From positions 124,001 to 188,000 of the forward strand of contig NZ_JARZHG010000012.1 of the NCBI RefSeq assembly GCF_029946505.1: a stretch of 64,000 nt of DNA, given 5' to 3'. Source of the DNA: Polyangium sp. y55x31. GTDB lineage: Bacteria; Myxococcota_A; Polyangia; Polyangiales; Polyangiaceae. Shown in pieces: positions 26,568 to 35,125 of this stretch; positions within the stretch are counted from its first letter, which is position 1; the number at the start of each line of letters is the position of its first letter. The position numbers were made by a program, and so were the translations under genes. Under the pieces are notes generated by a model. That model searched no databases and was not told the origin of the DNA. It saw nothing but the letters and a program-made list of their open reading frames with translations.

Positions 26568-28127
26568 TCACCACCACATGCTTCCGGAGATCGAGATCAT
26601 GTCCGCGTCGGGCGCGAGCATGGGATCGTCGACCGCCGGATACCCGCTCCGCACGAGCGGGTTCGAGCCGTACACGAAGCGCGAATACTGGAGGACGACC
26701 TGATTGCGTGACTGCCAGTCGGTCCGGAAGATCAGGCGCGGCGAGATGATCGTGAACTCGCGCCCGTCGACGTTGCTCGTCGGCCTCACGTGGTCGAGGC
26801 GCAGGGAGGCGGCAAAGAACGACGCGAGCGTATAGGTGCCCTCGGCGCCGAATTTGACCTTGTGGTCCCCGTTGTACGCCGGATCGTCGCTCGTGACGTG
26901 CGAGTAGATCCCGAACGCCGAAAGAATGATGTCGCGGCTCTTCCCGTCGTAATCGCGCGGATAGAGGCGCAGCCGGGCGAGGCTCAGGCTGTACTCGGCG
27001 CCGAGCGTGATGATCTTGCCCGTTCCGCCGCTGTTCGGGCCGAGGTAATTGCGCATCAGATCGGGCCCGCCTTGCGTGTTCATGACGGAGAGGATCCGGC
27101 CCACCGAGCGCGCGTCGGTGGCGTCCGTATACGAAGCGCCGACATAAACGTGTCCGAGGTGGCTCGCGGAGAAGCGCATGTCCGCGCCGAGCACGGTAAT
27201 GGTCCCGTCGGGGGTGAATGCCTGCGACGCGCGATCGTCCTGGGTCCACGCGCGCATGTGATGAAGGCCCAAGGTGAGCTGGCGTCGGTAGGTGAGCCCG
27301 AGGTGCTCATGCATGACGAGGCTCGTCCCGGTGTTGGGATCGGCGAATCCATTCCAGCCGTCGGTGGTGAGCCCGATCGGCGGTTTGTCGAGCTGCGCCT
27401 GGAATCCTTGCTCGAAGGAAAGCACCACGTTGCCGAGCGCCAGGCGCGCGACGACATTCTCTCCGACGCCGTTCGTGCGGCCGATGAGGGCCGTCCCGTA
27501 GCGACCCTCGTCGTATTCGCCCATCGTGCCGTAGCGGTTCGAGAACGCGCCCACGTTGATTGCGAGATACGTGTTCTTGGCCAGCTTCGGGAGGTTGAAC
27601 GTGATGAAGGCGTCGGTGATGCCCCCCTGGAGCGTGGGATCGAAAAAACTCGCCGCGGTAGTGGCCGTCCACGCCTTGATGATGGCCGTGCCGGTCACGA
27701 TCGAATTCCCATACGAGAACGCGAGCTGCGCGTACGGCTGCGGCACGACGGTCGTGCCCGCGAACGAGTCGCGGTAATCGGGGACCACGGGCGGCGCGTG
27801 GAGCACGAGGTTCTTTTGCTCAGTCGTCACGAAGCCCTCGCGCTGGTTCAGCCCGAGCCGCAGCGGCATCGTGATGAGGCCGTGGAAGTCGAAACTATAA
27901 TCCTGCTCGCTCGCCGGCTTTTTTCCGTACGACGGGCCGATTCCGCCGGGCAAGGTGGCGACGACCGGCGTCCCCGGCGTGAGCCCGAGCCCCGTATCCC
28001 CGGACGCGGGGTTTTCCTTTTCTTTCTCTTCCTGCGCGTAGGCGGCGCTCGTGACGAGAGGCAGGGTGCAGAGCGAAAGGAAGAGAGCGCGCGCCGCGCG
28101 TCCGCAAGAACCAACGTGCTCCTTCAT
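26568..28127 (-). CDS. Outer-membrane beta-barrel protein, copy 2
   Basis: A 519-residue exported protein with signal ALFLSLCTLPLVTSAAYA, a short charged segment, and a long region of alternating hydrophobic strands with aromatic girdles (YAQLAFSYGNSIVTGTAIIKAW, TLGLHHMRAWTQDD, ITLGAEYSLSLARLRL). It ends in an aromatic residue (ISGSMWW), the usual barrel signal. It is a paralogue of the preceding gene (both share YGxxGxYxxGxYxxAxIG, HxHxGL and TVLGADxRxxxxHLG patterns). The start lies 2 bases from the upstream stop, so they are cotranscribed. A porin-like role in passing glucan oligosaccharides is inferred from the locus. Confidence 0.8.
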   Translation of the reverse strand: MKEHVGSCGRAARALFLSLCTLPLVTSAAYAQEEKEKENPASGDTGLGLTPGTPVVATLPGGIGPSYGKKPASEQDYSFDFHGLITMPLRLGLNQREGFVTTEQKNLVLHAPPVVPDYRDSFAGTTVVPQPYAQLAFSYGNSIVTGTAIIKAWTATTAASFFDPTLQGGITDAFITFNLPKLAKNTYLAINVGAFSNRYGTMGEYDEGRYGTALIGRTNGVGENVVARLALGNVVLSFEQGFQAQLDKPPIGLTTDGWNGFADPNTGTSLVMHEHLGLTYRRQLTLGLHHMRAWTQDDRASQAFTPDGTITVLGADMRFSASHLGHVYVGASYTDATDARSVGRILSVMNTQGGPDLMRNYLGPNSGGTGKIITLGAEYSLSLARLRLYPRDYDGKSRDIILSAFGIYSHVTSDDPAYNGDHKVKFGAEGTYTLASFFAASLRLDHVRPTSNVDGREFTIISPRLIFRTDWQSRNQVVLQYSRFVYGSNPLVRSGYPAVDDPMLAPDADMISISGSMWW

Positions 28128-28129
28128 GA

Positions 28130-29920
28130 TCACCACCACATCCCGAAGGTGAGGGCCAGCATCTGGTTGTCGAGCTCCTCGCGCGTGAAATCGTTCGGCG
28201 CTTCCCCGTGGGTATGCGCGCCGTAAAACCAGCGCGTGTAGCTCAGCGTGACGTGCTCGTGGCTGTTCCAGTTGCTCCGGAAGACGAGCTTGGGACTGAG
28301 GACGTGGAAGCTCTCCTCGCGATCCTTCGAGTTCGGCGATACGTAATCGTACCGGCCCGAGATCGCGAGCCACGAGAAAAAGCGGTACGTGGCCTCCGCG
28401 CCGAGCTTGTACAGCGTACGGCCGTCGAAGCTCGGATCACGGCTCTCGATCACTTTGCCGACATTGGCGAACACGCTCGTGATGAGATCGGGCCCTTCTC
28501 CCCAGAAGGCCGTCGGATGCCAGAGGAACTTCGCCCAACTGAAATTGTATTCGGCGCCCGCGATGAGGAGCTTGCCCGTGCCTCCCCCCTCTTGACCGAG
28601 GAGCCGCTTCGTGAGGAGCTCGCCGGTGTCGGCGCCGTAGTAATTCATACCGGTCAGCAGATGCGCGTACGACGCGTCGGCGTACGAGACCGCGACGGCG
28701 AAATTGCCGAGGTGGTTGTTGATCATGCGAAAATCGGCGCCGAGCACGGTCATCTTCGGGTCGGGCCGCAGACCCTCGTCGAGGAACGGGGTCTTGGGGT
28801 CGTCGATCTGGTCGCGCTCGTCCTGCGCGAAGTTGTAGAGGTAATGCAGGCCGAGCACGAAGGGCACGTCACCCTCGATTCCCAGGCCGACGTGGGCGTG
28901 GTGGACGAGGGCCGACGGCCGCGAGGGGTTCGCGTCGTGATCGTACACGTTCGGCCCGCCGCCGAGGGGCACCTTGCCGAAGCGCCCCATCAAACCGTGC
29001 TCCGCGATGAGCGAGAGCGAACTCGAGAGCTTGTATTTCGCGCTGAGCGTCTCGCCGACGCCGAACGGCGAGCCGACGATCGCGGCGTTGTATTGACCGG
29101 CCCCGTATTGCCCGAGCGAACCGTATGCGTTGCGGAATACGCCCACCGTCCAGTTCAGGGTCAGGTCCGAGGTCACGGGCGCCGTGAACAAGAGAAACGC
29201 CTCGTTCAAGAAGTTCTGGCTCGTGGTTTCGCGCCAGGTCTCTCCGGCCGACGGCTTCCAGGTGCTGAGCTTGACCACCGCCTTGACGTACGCATTGCCG
29301 TAATCGAACCGGAGCTCGACCCAGCTCCCTTGCGGCGCGTTCGTGCCTCGCACGGTGCCGTAGAGATCGGGTGTCTGCGGAGGCGCGAGCAGCGTCGTCT
29401 CGAATTGCCTGGGCGTCGCGCGTTCGCGCTCGTCCATGGAGAGCCGCATCGCGGCGCTCATGTAGCCGCTGAACTTGAACGTGAATTCGCTGCTCTCCTC
29501 GGCCGGCACGCTGAAGGGAATCGTCGCGCCGCCGGGCAGGGTCGGCCCGCTCGGCGCGAACGGGGAGAGCCCGAGTCCAATGGAACGGCGCGAGCCCGGG
29601 ATGTAGCCCTTGGGCGGCACGGTGGTAATGGTCTGCACCCGGGGCGCGGGCGGCGGCGAAGGTTTCTCTTCATTCGCGGCGGGAGGCTTCGGCGATGCGA
29701 CGGGCGCGGCCTTCGCGACGGGAGCCTCCGCAGGGGCGACGGGCGCGTCTTTTTTCTCCGGCTCAATGGGCGGCGGAGGCGACGCGGCAGGGGTATCCGG
29801 ATTCGCGGACGACGCCGCGGGCGGCGAATCCGGAGGCGGCTCCTGCCCATGGGCCGCCTTTTCCGTCACGACGGCACCCAGTGCCCACACGAGCGCTAGA
29901 AGCTCGGAAAGCCTTCTCAT
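28130..29920 (-). CDS. Outer-membrane beta-barrel protein, copy 1, with Pro/Ala-rich N-terminal segment
   Basis: A 596-residue exported protein. Signal LLALVWALGAVVTEKAAHGQ is followed by about 90 residues rich in Pro, Ala, Glu and Lys (PPPIEPEKKDAPVAPAEAP), a plausible periplasmic or cell-wall spanning spacer absent from the next paralogue. From about residue 130 the sequence is a beta-barrel (FTFKFSGYMSAAMRL, WVELRFDYGNAYVKAVVKL, MTVLGADFRMINNHLGNFAV) and ends LTFGMWW. GAGGGGG precedes the start. It lies between the sugar-binding-like gene upstream (10-base gap) and its own paralogue. Transport or adhesion role inferred. Confidence 0.8.
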   Translation of the reverse strand: MRRLSELLALVWALGAVVTEKAAHGQEPPPDSPPAASSANPDTPAASPPPPIEPEKKDAPVAPAEAPVAKAAPVASPKPPAANEEKPSPPPAPRVQTITTVPPKGYIPGSRRSIGLGLSPFAPSGPTLPGGATIPFSVPAEESSEFTFKFSGYMSAAMRLSMDERERATPRQFETTLLAPPQTPDLYGTVRGTNAPQGSWVELRFDYGNAYVKAVVKLSTWKPSAGETWRETTSQNFLNEAFLLFTAPVTSDLTLNWTVGVFRNAYGSLGQYGAGQYNAAIVGSPFGVGETLSAKYKLSSSLSLIAEHGLMGRFGKVPLGGGPNVYDHDANPSRPSALVHHAHVGLGIEGDVPFVLGLHYLYNFAQDERDQIDDPKTPFLDEGLRPDPKMTVLGADFRMINNHLGNFAVAVSYADASYAHLLTGMNYYGADTGELLTKRLLGQEGGGTGKLLIAGAEYNFSWAKFLWHPTAFWGEGPDLITSVFANVGKVIESRDPSFDGRTLYKLGAEATYRFFSWLAISGRYDYVSPNSKDREESFHVLSPKLVFRSNWNSHEHVTLSYTRWFYGAHTHGEAPNDFTREELDNQMLALTFGMWW

Positions 29921-29930
29921 CGGGTCCCCC

Positions 29931-31247
29931 TCACCGGCGGCGATAGAAGGTCACGTTGTCGATGTACACGTCCGCGAACCCGACCGGGAGCTGCAGCGCG
30001 AGCATGTTGATCGAGCGCAGATCCAGGAACGGCGCGTGTTTCGCGAATCCGACCTGGCGGAATTCGCTGAAGGGAATCACGTAGAGCTGCCAGTCCGTGG
30101 TGAGACGAATGGACGCGACCCAGCCGTCGCCGCAGCGCTCCTGCTCCGCAGCGGGCGCCGTGCTGCCGTAGCAATAATAGCCGGCTTGAGCCCCGGAAAA
30201 ATCGTAAGCCTTGCATTCGGTGCCGTCCAGGTCTCGATCGTAGTAATAATCCGGTGAACGACACGCGCTCGGGCCACAGACGGGATAAAGCTCCTCGAGC
30301 AGCGCCGGCTCGGCGATCGGCGCCATCCCCACCGCGGGATCGAAGCAGCGATGCGTCGGCACCGGCGCGTCGGGGTTCTCGGGCGTACAGGGCAAACCAT
30401 TCTGACAGGCGGGGCGGCAGACCTTGATACGACGGCAGAACGTCTGATGCTCGCGGTTGAGCGCGTCGCTCGTGTGTTTGTCGTGAAGCGCGACGAGGAC
30501 GCCGGGCTGGCTGTCCGGGCCACGACGCGCCCAGAAGGTGACGCCGTCGTACCGGCTGAGATCCCAGTAGCGGTGCGGCTCCGGTTGCTCGAAATCATGG
30601 CCGTCGGGCCGCGTGAGCGGCAATCCCACCGGATCGACCGTCGCGCCCGGTGCCGGCGGCTCCGGGCAGAAGTCGGAACCCGAAGGACACGCCACGATCG
30701 CGGCGAGCGGGTGCTCGAGGCCCGCGCCGAAGTAATTGAAGCGCCCGCCGCGGAAGTGCAGAGCCCAGCCGTTCGGCTGGCCATCACAGCTCGGACCATT
30801 CGTGATCCGATCCGCGGCGAGGCCCCATTTTTCTTTGTAGCGCCCGAAAAGACCGGGGTACCACGCCGCATCGCCCGGCACCCGAAACGCGCCGTAGGTC
30901 TCGTCATCGTAAGCGGACCACCCCTCCGCGACGCCCACGGAGTTCGGGAGGCTGGGATCGGCCTCGAACGTCTCGATCCAGAATGGCGAGAGCTCGATCC
31001 CGGACAAACCGCTGCAATCGACCGGGCGCGAGCCGGGATCCGGCGTCTCCGCGCCGATCGACGGATACACGGGTTCGTTCGGCGAAACCAGGGATCCGTC
31101 GGGATTTCGCAGCGGGACCGCTCCATTCGTCCACGGCACGACCGCCGCGAGCCCATCGGCGAGCCACACGCGACCGGCGTTGCCGCCCTCGGAGCAGGCG
31201 ACCTGGGCGCAGAGGAGAGCTCCTGCCAGCCAGTATTCGACCTTCAT
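29931..31247 (-). CDS. Exported carbohydrate-binding-like lipoprotein
   Basis: A 438-residue product with signal VEYWLAGALLCAQVAC (lipobox Cys near 18). It has a jelly-roll type layout: FWIETFEADPSLPNSVGVAEGWSAY at the start, YDGVTFWARRGPDSQPGVLVALHD in the middle and WQLYVIPFSEFRQVGF with FADVYIDNVTFYRR at the end, as in CBM11/CIA30-like domains of secreted sugar-binding proteins. A Cys-rich insert (FCRRIKVCRPACQNGLPC, YYYDRDLDGTEC) suggests disulfides. Its ATG overlaps the upstream stop (ATGA at 31244-31247), so it is translationally coupled to the putative hydrolase. Confidence 0.72.
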   Translation of the reverse strand: MKVEYWLAGALLCAQVACSEGGNAGRVWLADGLAAVVPWTNGAVPLRNPDGSLVSPNEPVYPSIGAETPDPGSRPVDCSGLSGIELSPFWIETFEADPSLPNSVGVAEGWSAYDDETYGAFRVPGDAAWYPGLFGRYKEKWGLAADRITNGPSCDGQPNGWALHFRGGRFNYFGAGLEHPLAAIVACPSGSDFCPEPPAPGATVDPVGLPLTRPDGHDFEQPEPHRYWDLSRYDGVTFWARRGPDSQPGVLVALHDKHTSDALNREHQTFCRRIKVCRPACQNGLPCTPENPDAPVPTHRCFDPAVGMAPIAEPALLEELYPVCGPSACRSPDYYYDRDLDGTECKAYDFSGAQAGYYCYGSTAPAAEQERCGDGWVASIRLTTDWQLYVIPFSEFRQVGFAKHAPFLDLRSINMLALQLPVGFADVYIDNVTFYRRR

Positions 31248-32737
31248 AGTCCGCTCTGCGACTTCCGAATGAGCTGCATGAAGTAGTCGGGCCGTTGCCA
31301 CTGCCCATGGAAGTAGTAGTCGTAGTTGCGGTTTATGCCGGTGCCTTCGCCGAGGTCGTTCCAGGTCGCAATCACGAGCAGCTCGGCGTCGCGCGTCTCT
31401 TCGAGCACGCGTGAAAGGACGACCGCGTCCTTGATGATCAGGTCGGTCTGCCTGGGGAGCTTTCCGGGATGGTCGCGGCCCACCGCGTCCCATTTGACCA
31501 TCGCGTGATCGATGACGTGGCCCTTGAGCGTCGAGCGGCTGCGGCGCTCGGGGGAATTGAACGTGAACCACTGATAACGCGCATCCGCCACGCGCTCCAT
31601 GGCCGCGTCCTCGAAATAAGCGGAGTCCGCGTCCACGAACGGCTCCTCCTGGAAGTCCGCGACGAACATCTGCTTGAGCCTCGTGATGAGCGCGGCGGAC
31701 TTGGTGCGAGGCAGGAGCGTCCCCGCGTTGTAGAAGTAGACGAAGGGTTTGCCCTTGAAGCGATACCAGTGGCGCTTGTCCACTTGCGAGAAGAAGGGCT
31801 TCCACTTCATCGCGTAGATCCGCTTCGCCGCCGCCTCCGTATCGTCGAGATCGGGCTTCTGCTTCCAGGCCTCGGAGAAATAGGGCTGGCCCCAGGTCCA
31901 CGTGTCGTCGAAGAACGCGATCTTGATCGGGTCCTCGAGGCTCGCGAGAGCCTTCGCGAGTGGTTCGAGCTTCTTGTCCTCGATGTCGGGGCCGTACGTG
32001 TTGAGCAGCAAGAAATCGAGGCCCGCGTATTTCGCGTCGATGAGCTCGCGCCGCCAGAAGCCGGGGTTGCTAGGCACGTAATAGCCGGCCTTCTTCTCTC
32101 CGAAGCCGAGCAGCGGGTGCTCCTCGGCCATGCCCGGCGCGTGCGTATTCGCCCAATCCATCTTGCAATTGACCTCGTTTGGGCAATTGAAGAAGTACAT
32201 GAAGACGGCGCCGATGTCGCGCTTCAGCTTCTTGGCCGGAGCGCCCGTGAACTCGGGATGGTTTTCCCAGGGATCCGAATAAGCGAGCTGGCAGGTTCGT
32301 TTTTCCTCCTCGCAGATCGACAGCACGACATCGATCCGGCGGGTCCTCGCTTGGTTCGTGAGTTTCTCGGCCCAGCTACGCACGACCTCCGCGCTCGGCT
32401 CTTTGCCCGTGATCTGGCAATACGCCGCGCGGACGAAGTTCTCCGGCGCGTGGCCGAGGTTCACGTCGACGACCTCCGCGCGTTGACACGGACCGCTCCA
32501 CTCGGGCTTGAGCTTGAACGGTCCAAGGTCCTTTTCGTCGATGGTCTGACGCACGGCCCGCCCTCCCACTGCTTGGGTCACCGGCCCCGCGCCCTTCGTT
32601 TCCGCCGGGTTTTGATGCGGGGCATCAATGTGGCTCACCGTCTGGTCGAAGCAGCCCGAGAGGAGGCCCAACATCAGCGCGACCGGCCCCACGAGGGCCG
32701 CCCACCCGAGGCCGGTCGCGACGCTTTGCGGCTTCAT
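31244..32737 (-). CDS. Putative glycoside hydrolase lipoprotein (DUF5010-like), copy A
   Basis: A 497-residue lipoprotein (signal GPVALMLGLLSGC). The body is an alpha/beta, TIM-barrel-like protein: VVDVNLGHAPENFVRAAYC, IGAVFMYFFNCPNEVNC, HPLLGFGEKKAGYYVPSNPGFW, AGLDFLLLNTYGPD, KIAFFDDTWTWG, KPFVYFYNAG and VIATWNDLGEGTGINRNYDYY. The late WNDLGEGTG with acidic residues and the strand-end Asp/Tyr residues resemble retaining hydrolases of the GH71/GH99 kind and proteins filed as DUF5010; no reaction is proven. A paralogue lies at 33728. The start overlaps the stop of the sugar-binding-like gene upstream (ATGA at 32734-32737). Confidence 0.72.
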   Translation of the reverse strand: MKPQSVATGLGWAALVGPVALMLGLLSGCFDQTVSHIDAPHQNPAETKGAGPVTQAVGGRAVRQTIDEKDLGPFKLKPEWSGPCQRAEVVDVNLGHAPENFVRAAYCQITGKEPSAEVVRSWAEKLTNQARTRRIDVVLSICEEEKRTCQLAYSDPWENHPEFTGAPAKKLKRDIGAVFMYFFNCPNEVNCKMDWANTHAPGMAEEHPLLGFGEKKAGYYVPSNPGFWRRELIDAKYAGLDFLLLNTYGPDIEDKKLEPLAKALASLEDPIKIAFFDDTWTWGQPYFSEAWKQKPDLDDTEAAAKRIYAMKWKPFFSQVDKRHWYRFKGKPFVYFYNAGTLLPRTKSAALITRLKQMFVADFQEEPFVDADSAYFEDAAMERVADARYQWFTFNSPERRSRSTLKGHVIDHAMVKWDAVGRDHPGKLPRQTDLIIKDAVVLSRVLEETRDAELLVIATWNDLGEGTGINRNYDYYFHGQWQRPDYFMQLIRKSQSGL

Positions 32738-33540
32738 TTGCCGATGGGACCGGTCGGCGCCGTGCCCGAGAACAGGGTCACCTCGTCGATCCAGATGTCG
32801 AAATCGGGGCCCGGCGTGATCCAGCTCAGGCCGAGGATGACGTCCTTGACCTGCACGGATCCCGCGAGCTCACTCCATTTGATGGTATATTGCTTCCACT
32901 CCGACGTCAGCGTGATGTTCTTCCCGGGGTGGTTGTAGCAATTCGTCTCGCAATCCCCGCCGTCCGCCTTGGCCTGCGTCGCCGGGTGCACGGCCTGAAC
33001 CCGGAGCGCGTTGTCGGCGCCGGCTGTGCCCTTCGCCCAGAACGAGACGCCGTCGAAAGCCGAAATGCCGGCACACGCCCCGTTCGCGTCTTTCAGGCCG
33101 AAGCCGAAGCCCGCGCCAAAGCCGCCTTCGGTCGGCGCCTTGACGCCGGTGGCGCTCACGTGGCCGGCCATCGTCGTCATCACGGCGCCCTCGCCTTCGC
33201 GGGCAATCTTGTTGTAGTTCGCGGCGTCCGTATCCGCGAACGAGTACCAACCGGGGAAAGCCGCATCGGTCTCGAAGTCGTCGACGAACGCATCGTCGAC
33301 CGTCAGCACGCGAACGTTGTTGTAGCAGACGCTGTCGGGGGACACGCCACCGCCCGCTCCGCCGTCGCCGCCGCTGCCGCCTGCGCTGCTCGAAGAGCTG
33401 CTGCCGCCGCCCGTTCCGCTGCCACTCGCGGCTCCGGCGCCCCCGTTGGGATCACCTGTGCCCGACGAGCACGCCGACGCAAACGCCAAGGCGCAAACGA
33501 CCGTATAGATGGACACGTGCAACGCAGGAATACGCTTCAT
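32734..33540 (-). CDS. Carbohydrate-binding-like lipoprotein, head of operon
   Basis: A 268-residue lipoprotein: signal TVVCALAFASAC, Gly/Ser linker to about residue 65, then a jelly-roll-like domain (FVDDFETDAAFPGWYSFAD, FDGVSFWAKGTAGADNALRVQAV, WKQYTIKWSEL, FDIWIDEVTLF) as in CBM11-like modules. AAGGAACGGGG precedes the ATG. It heads a minus-strand operon running to the GH87-like gene, with a copy of the 18-bp operator 105 bases upstream. Its partner hydrolase gene overlaps by 4 bases. Confidence 0.75.
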   Translation of the reverse strand: MKRIPALHVSIYTVVCALAFASACSSGTGDPNGGAGAASGSGTGGGSSSSSSAGGSGGDGGAGGGVSPDSVCYNNVRVLTVDDAFVDDFETDAAFPGWYSFADTDAANYNKIAREGEGAVMTTMAGHVSATGVKAPTEGGFGAGFGFGLKDANGACAGISAFDGVSFWAKGTAGADNALRVQAVHPATQAKADGGDCETNCYNHPGKNITLTSEWKQYTIKWSELAGSVQVKDVILGLSWITPGPDFDIWIDEVTLFSGTAPTGPIGK

Positions 33541-33644
33541 GATCTCGCCCCGTTCCTTGCAAGTTTCGAAAGTTCGTCGCTGTCGTGAACAGCTCGTGGA
33601 CAGATTCGGCGAACTCCGCCGGCACCGTCAATGCGAATCATGGT

Positions 33645-33662
33645 CAAATATCAGCATTTACT
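33645..33662 (-). promoter_or_regulatory. Putative glucan-locus operator, site 3
   Basis: On the minus strand AGTAAATGCTGATATTTG, fitting RGTAAAYRNNNNNATTTR, about 105 bases upstream of the operon head at 33540. It runs into TTGACC, as site 1 does, which may be the -35 element. No convincing -10 was found at 16-18 bases. Confidence 0.65.
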
Positions 33663-33707
33663 CGGGGTGCAATTTGGCTGCGCCAGCGGTAAAACTGAAA
33701 CACGATC

Positions 33708-33728
33708 GAAGTGGCACGAGGCCACTTC
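33708..33728 (-). terminator. Terminator hairpin after copy B hydrolase gene
   Basis: GAAGTGGC-N5-GCCACTTC (8-bp perfect stem, 5-base loop) overlaps the stop codon region of the gene ending at 33728 and is followed on the minus strand by GATCGTGTTTCAGTTTTACC, moderately T-rich for this genome. It separates the two duplicated gene modules into two transcription units. Confidence 0.6.
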
Positions 33729-35122
33729 TACGGCTCGCATTGCGCAGCGCGCAAAGTGCTCATGAAGGCGTGCGGCGTGAGCCACTGCCCCTGGTGGTAG
33801 TAGTCGTAGTTGCGGTGGATGCCGGTGCCCTCCCCGAGGTCGTTCCACGTTGCAAACACCGCCAGATCGGACGCCGCGGAGCTCTCCAGGGCCTCTTGCA
33901 GGAGCTTCGGGCCCTTCACGAGCCGATCACTCGCGTTCGCGAGATCGCCCGGGCGATCACGACCGATCGAATCCCACTTCACCATGAAGTGATCGTGCGT
34001 CACGCCTTTGAGGTTGAAGTGGCTGTCCTCGTCGCCGAACGTGTCCCAGATGAACTGCGAATCCGCGACGGCCGGCATGCCGGGATCCAGGAAGAACGCG
34101 CGATCCACGGCGACGAACGGCTCGACCCCGAAATCCGCGGCGAAGAGCTCCTTGAGCCGGGCCACCACGCCCGCCGCGACGCTCAGGGGCTTCAAGGTGC
34201 CCGCGTTGTAGAAATAAATGAACGGGCGTTCTTCGACGAGGTACCAATGCTCACGCGCGATCGCCTCGAAGAATGGTTTCCACTTCGCCTGATAGATCAC
34301 CTGCGCGGCCGCCTCGGCGTCAGCGAGATTGGGGGCGACGTTCCAGGGCGGCGGTTGCTGTGCCCGCCCCCAGGACCAGGTGTCGTCCAGGAAAGCAATC
34401 CGGATACCTCCGCCGATGTCGGTGAGGGCCTCGCTCAACCTGCCGAGCCGGCCGAGATCCGGGCCGTACGTATTCACGAGCAAGAACTGGAGCCCCGCCC
34501 AGCGTGCATCGTAGAGCTCGCGCTTCCAGAACCCGGCGTTGTCCGGATGGTAGTAGCCCTCCGTCGCCGCGCCGAACGCGTAGAGCCGGTGCGGCGAATC
34601 CATCCCGCTCGCGTGGGTATTGGCCCAATCGAGATCGCAGTTGACGCCGCCGGGGCACTCACTGAAGAACATCAAGACGGCGCCCACGTCGCGCTGCGTC
34701 TTCCGCACGCACGGCGTCGTCAGCAGCACCTGGTGCTTCCACGGATCCGAGTACAAAAGGGGACAGTTTTTCCCTGCCGCATCGCAAAGGCCGCGCACGA
34801 CGTCGATCCGCCTCACCCATTCACGGGTCCGGAGGTCTTCGGACAGGGTCGCGACGAGCTCGGCGCTCGGCTCGGCGCCGTGGATCTGGCAATGTGCCGC
34901 GCGGACGAACGCTTCGGGCGTATGACCGAGATTCACGTCGATGGTCGCTCGCGCCGTGCACGGGCCCTCGAACTCGGCTCGAAGCTCGAAGTCGACGTTC
35001 TCCGGGAGCGCCTCGGGGGGCGGGCTCGGGCGGAGGTGCTCCGTGGGATCGTACGAACCCCGCCCGCAGCCGCAAAGGAGCGAAAAGAGCGCAAACGAGC
35101 GAACGAGTACGCGGGAGCGCAT
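33728..35122 (-). CDS. Putative glycoside hydrolase lipoprotein (DUF5010-like), copy B
   Basis: A 464-residue lipoprotein with signal SFALFSLLCGC. It is a full-length paralogue of the gene at 31244: TIDVNLGHTPEAFVRAAHC, VGAVLMFFSECPGGVNC, YAFGAATEGYYHPDNAGFW, GLQFLLVNTYGPD, RIAFLDDTWSWG, RPFIYFYNAGTL and FATWNDLGEGTGIHRNYDYY align one to one, so both copies keep the same putative catalytic surface. The start lies 3 bases after the stop of the sugar-binding-like gene upstream. Surface enzyme acting on polysaccharide is the likely role; the linkage cut is unknown. Confidence 0.72.
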   Translation of the reverse strand: MRSRVLVRSFALFSLLCGCGRGSYDPTEHLRPSPPPEALPENVDFELRAEFEGPCTARATIDVNLGHTPEAFVRAAHCQIHGAEPSAELVATLSEDLRTREWVRRIDVVRGLCDAAGKNCPLLYSDPWKHQVLLTTPCVRKTQRDVGAVLMFFSECPGGVNCDLDWANTHASGMDSPHRLYAFGAATEGYYHPDNAGFWKRELYDARWAGLQFLLVNTYGPDLGRLGRLSEALTDIGGGIRIAFLDDTWSWGRAQQPPPWNVAPNLADAEAAAQVIYQAKWKPFFEAIAREHWYLVEERPFIYFYNAGTLKPLSVAAGVVARLKELFAADFGVEPFVAVDRAFFLDPGMPAVADSQFIWDTFGDEDSHFNLKGVTHDHFMVKWDSIGRDRPGDLANASDRLVKGPKLLQEALESSAASDLAVFATWNDLGEGTGIHRNYDYYHQGQWLTPHAFMSTLRAAQCEP

Positions 35123-35125
35123 GGA

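Noticed and set aside
26490-27249. Extension of the GH87-like gene upstream of 26490
   Set aside because: The frame stays open but overlaps the barrel gene antisense-like in composition; the lipoprotein signal begins exactly at 26490.
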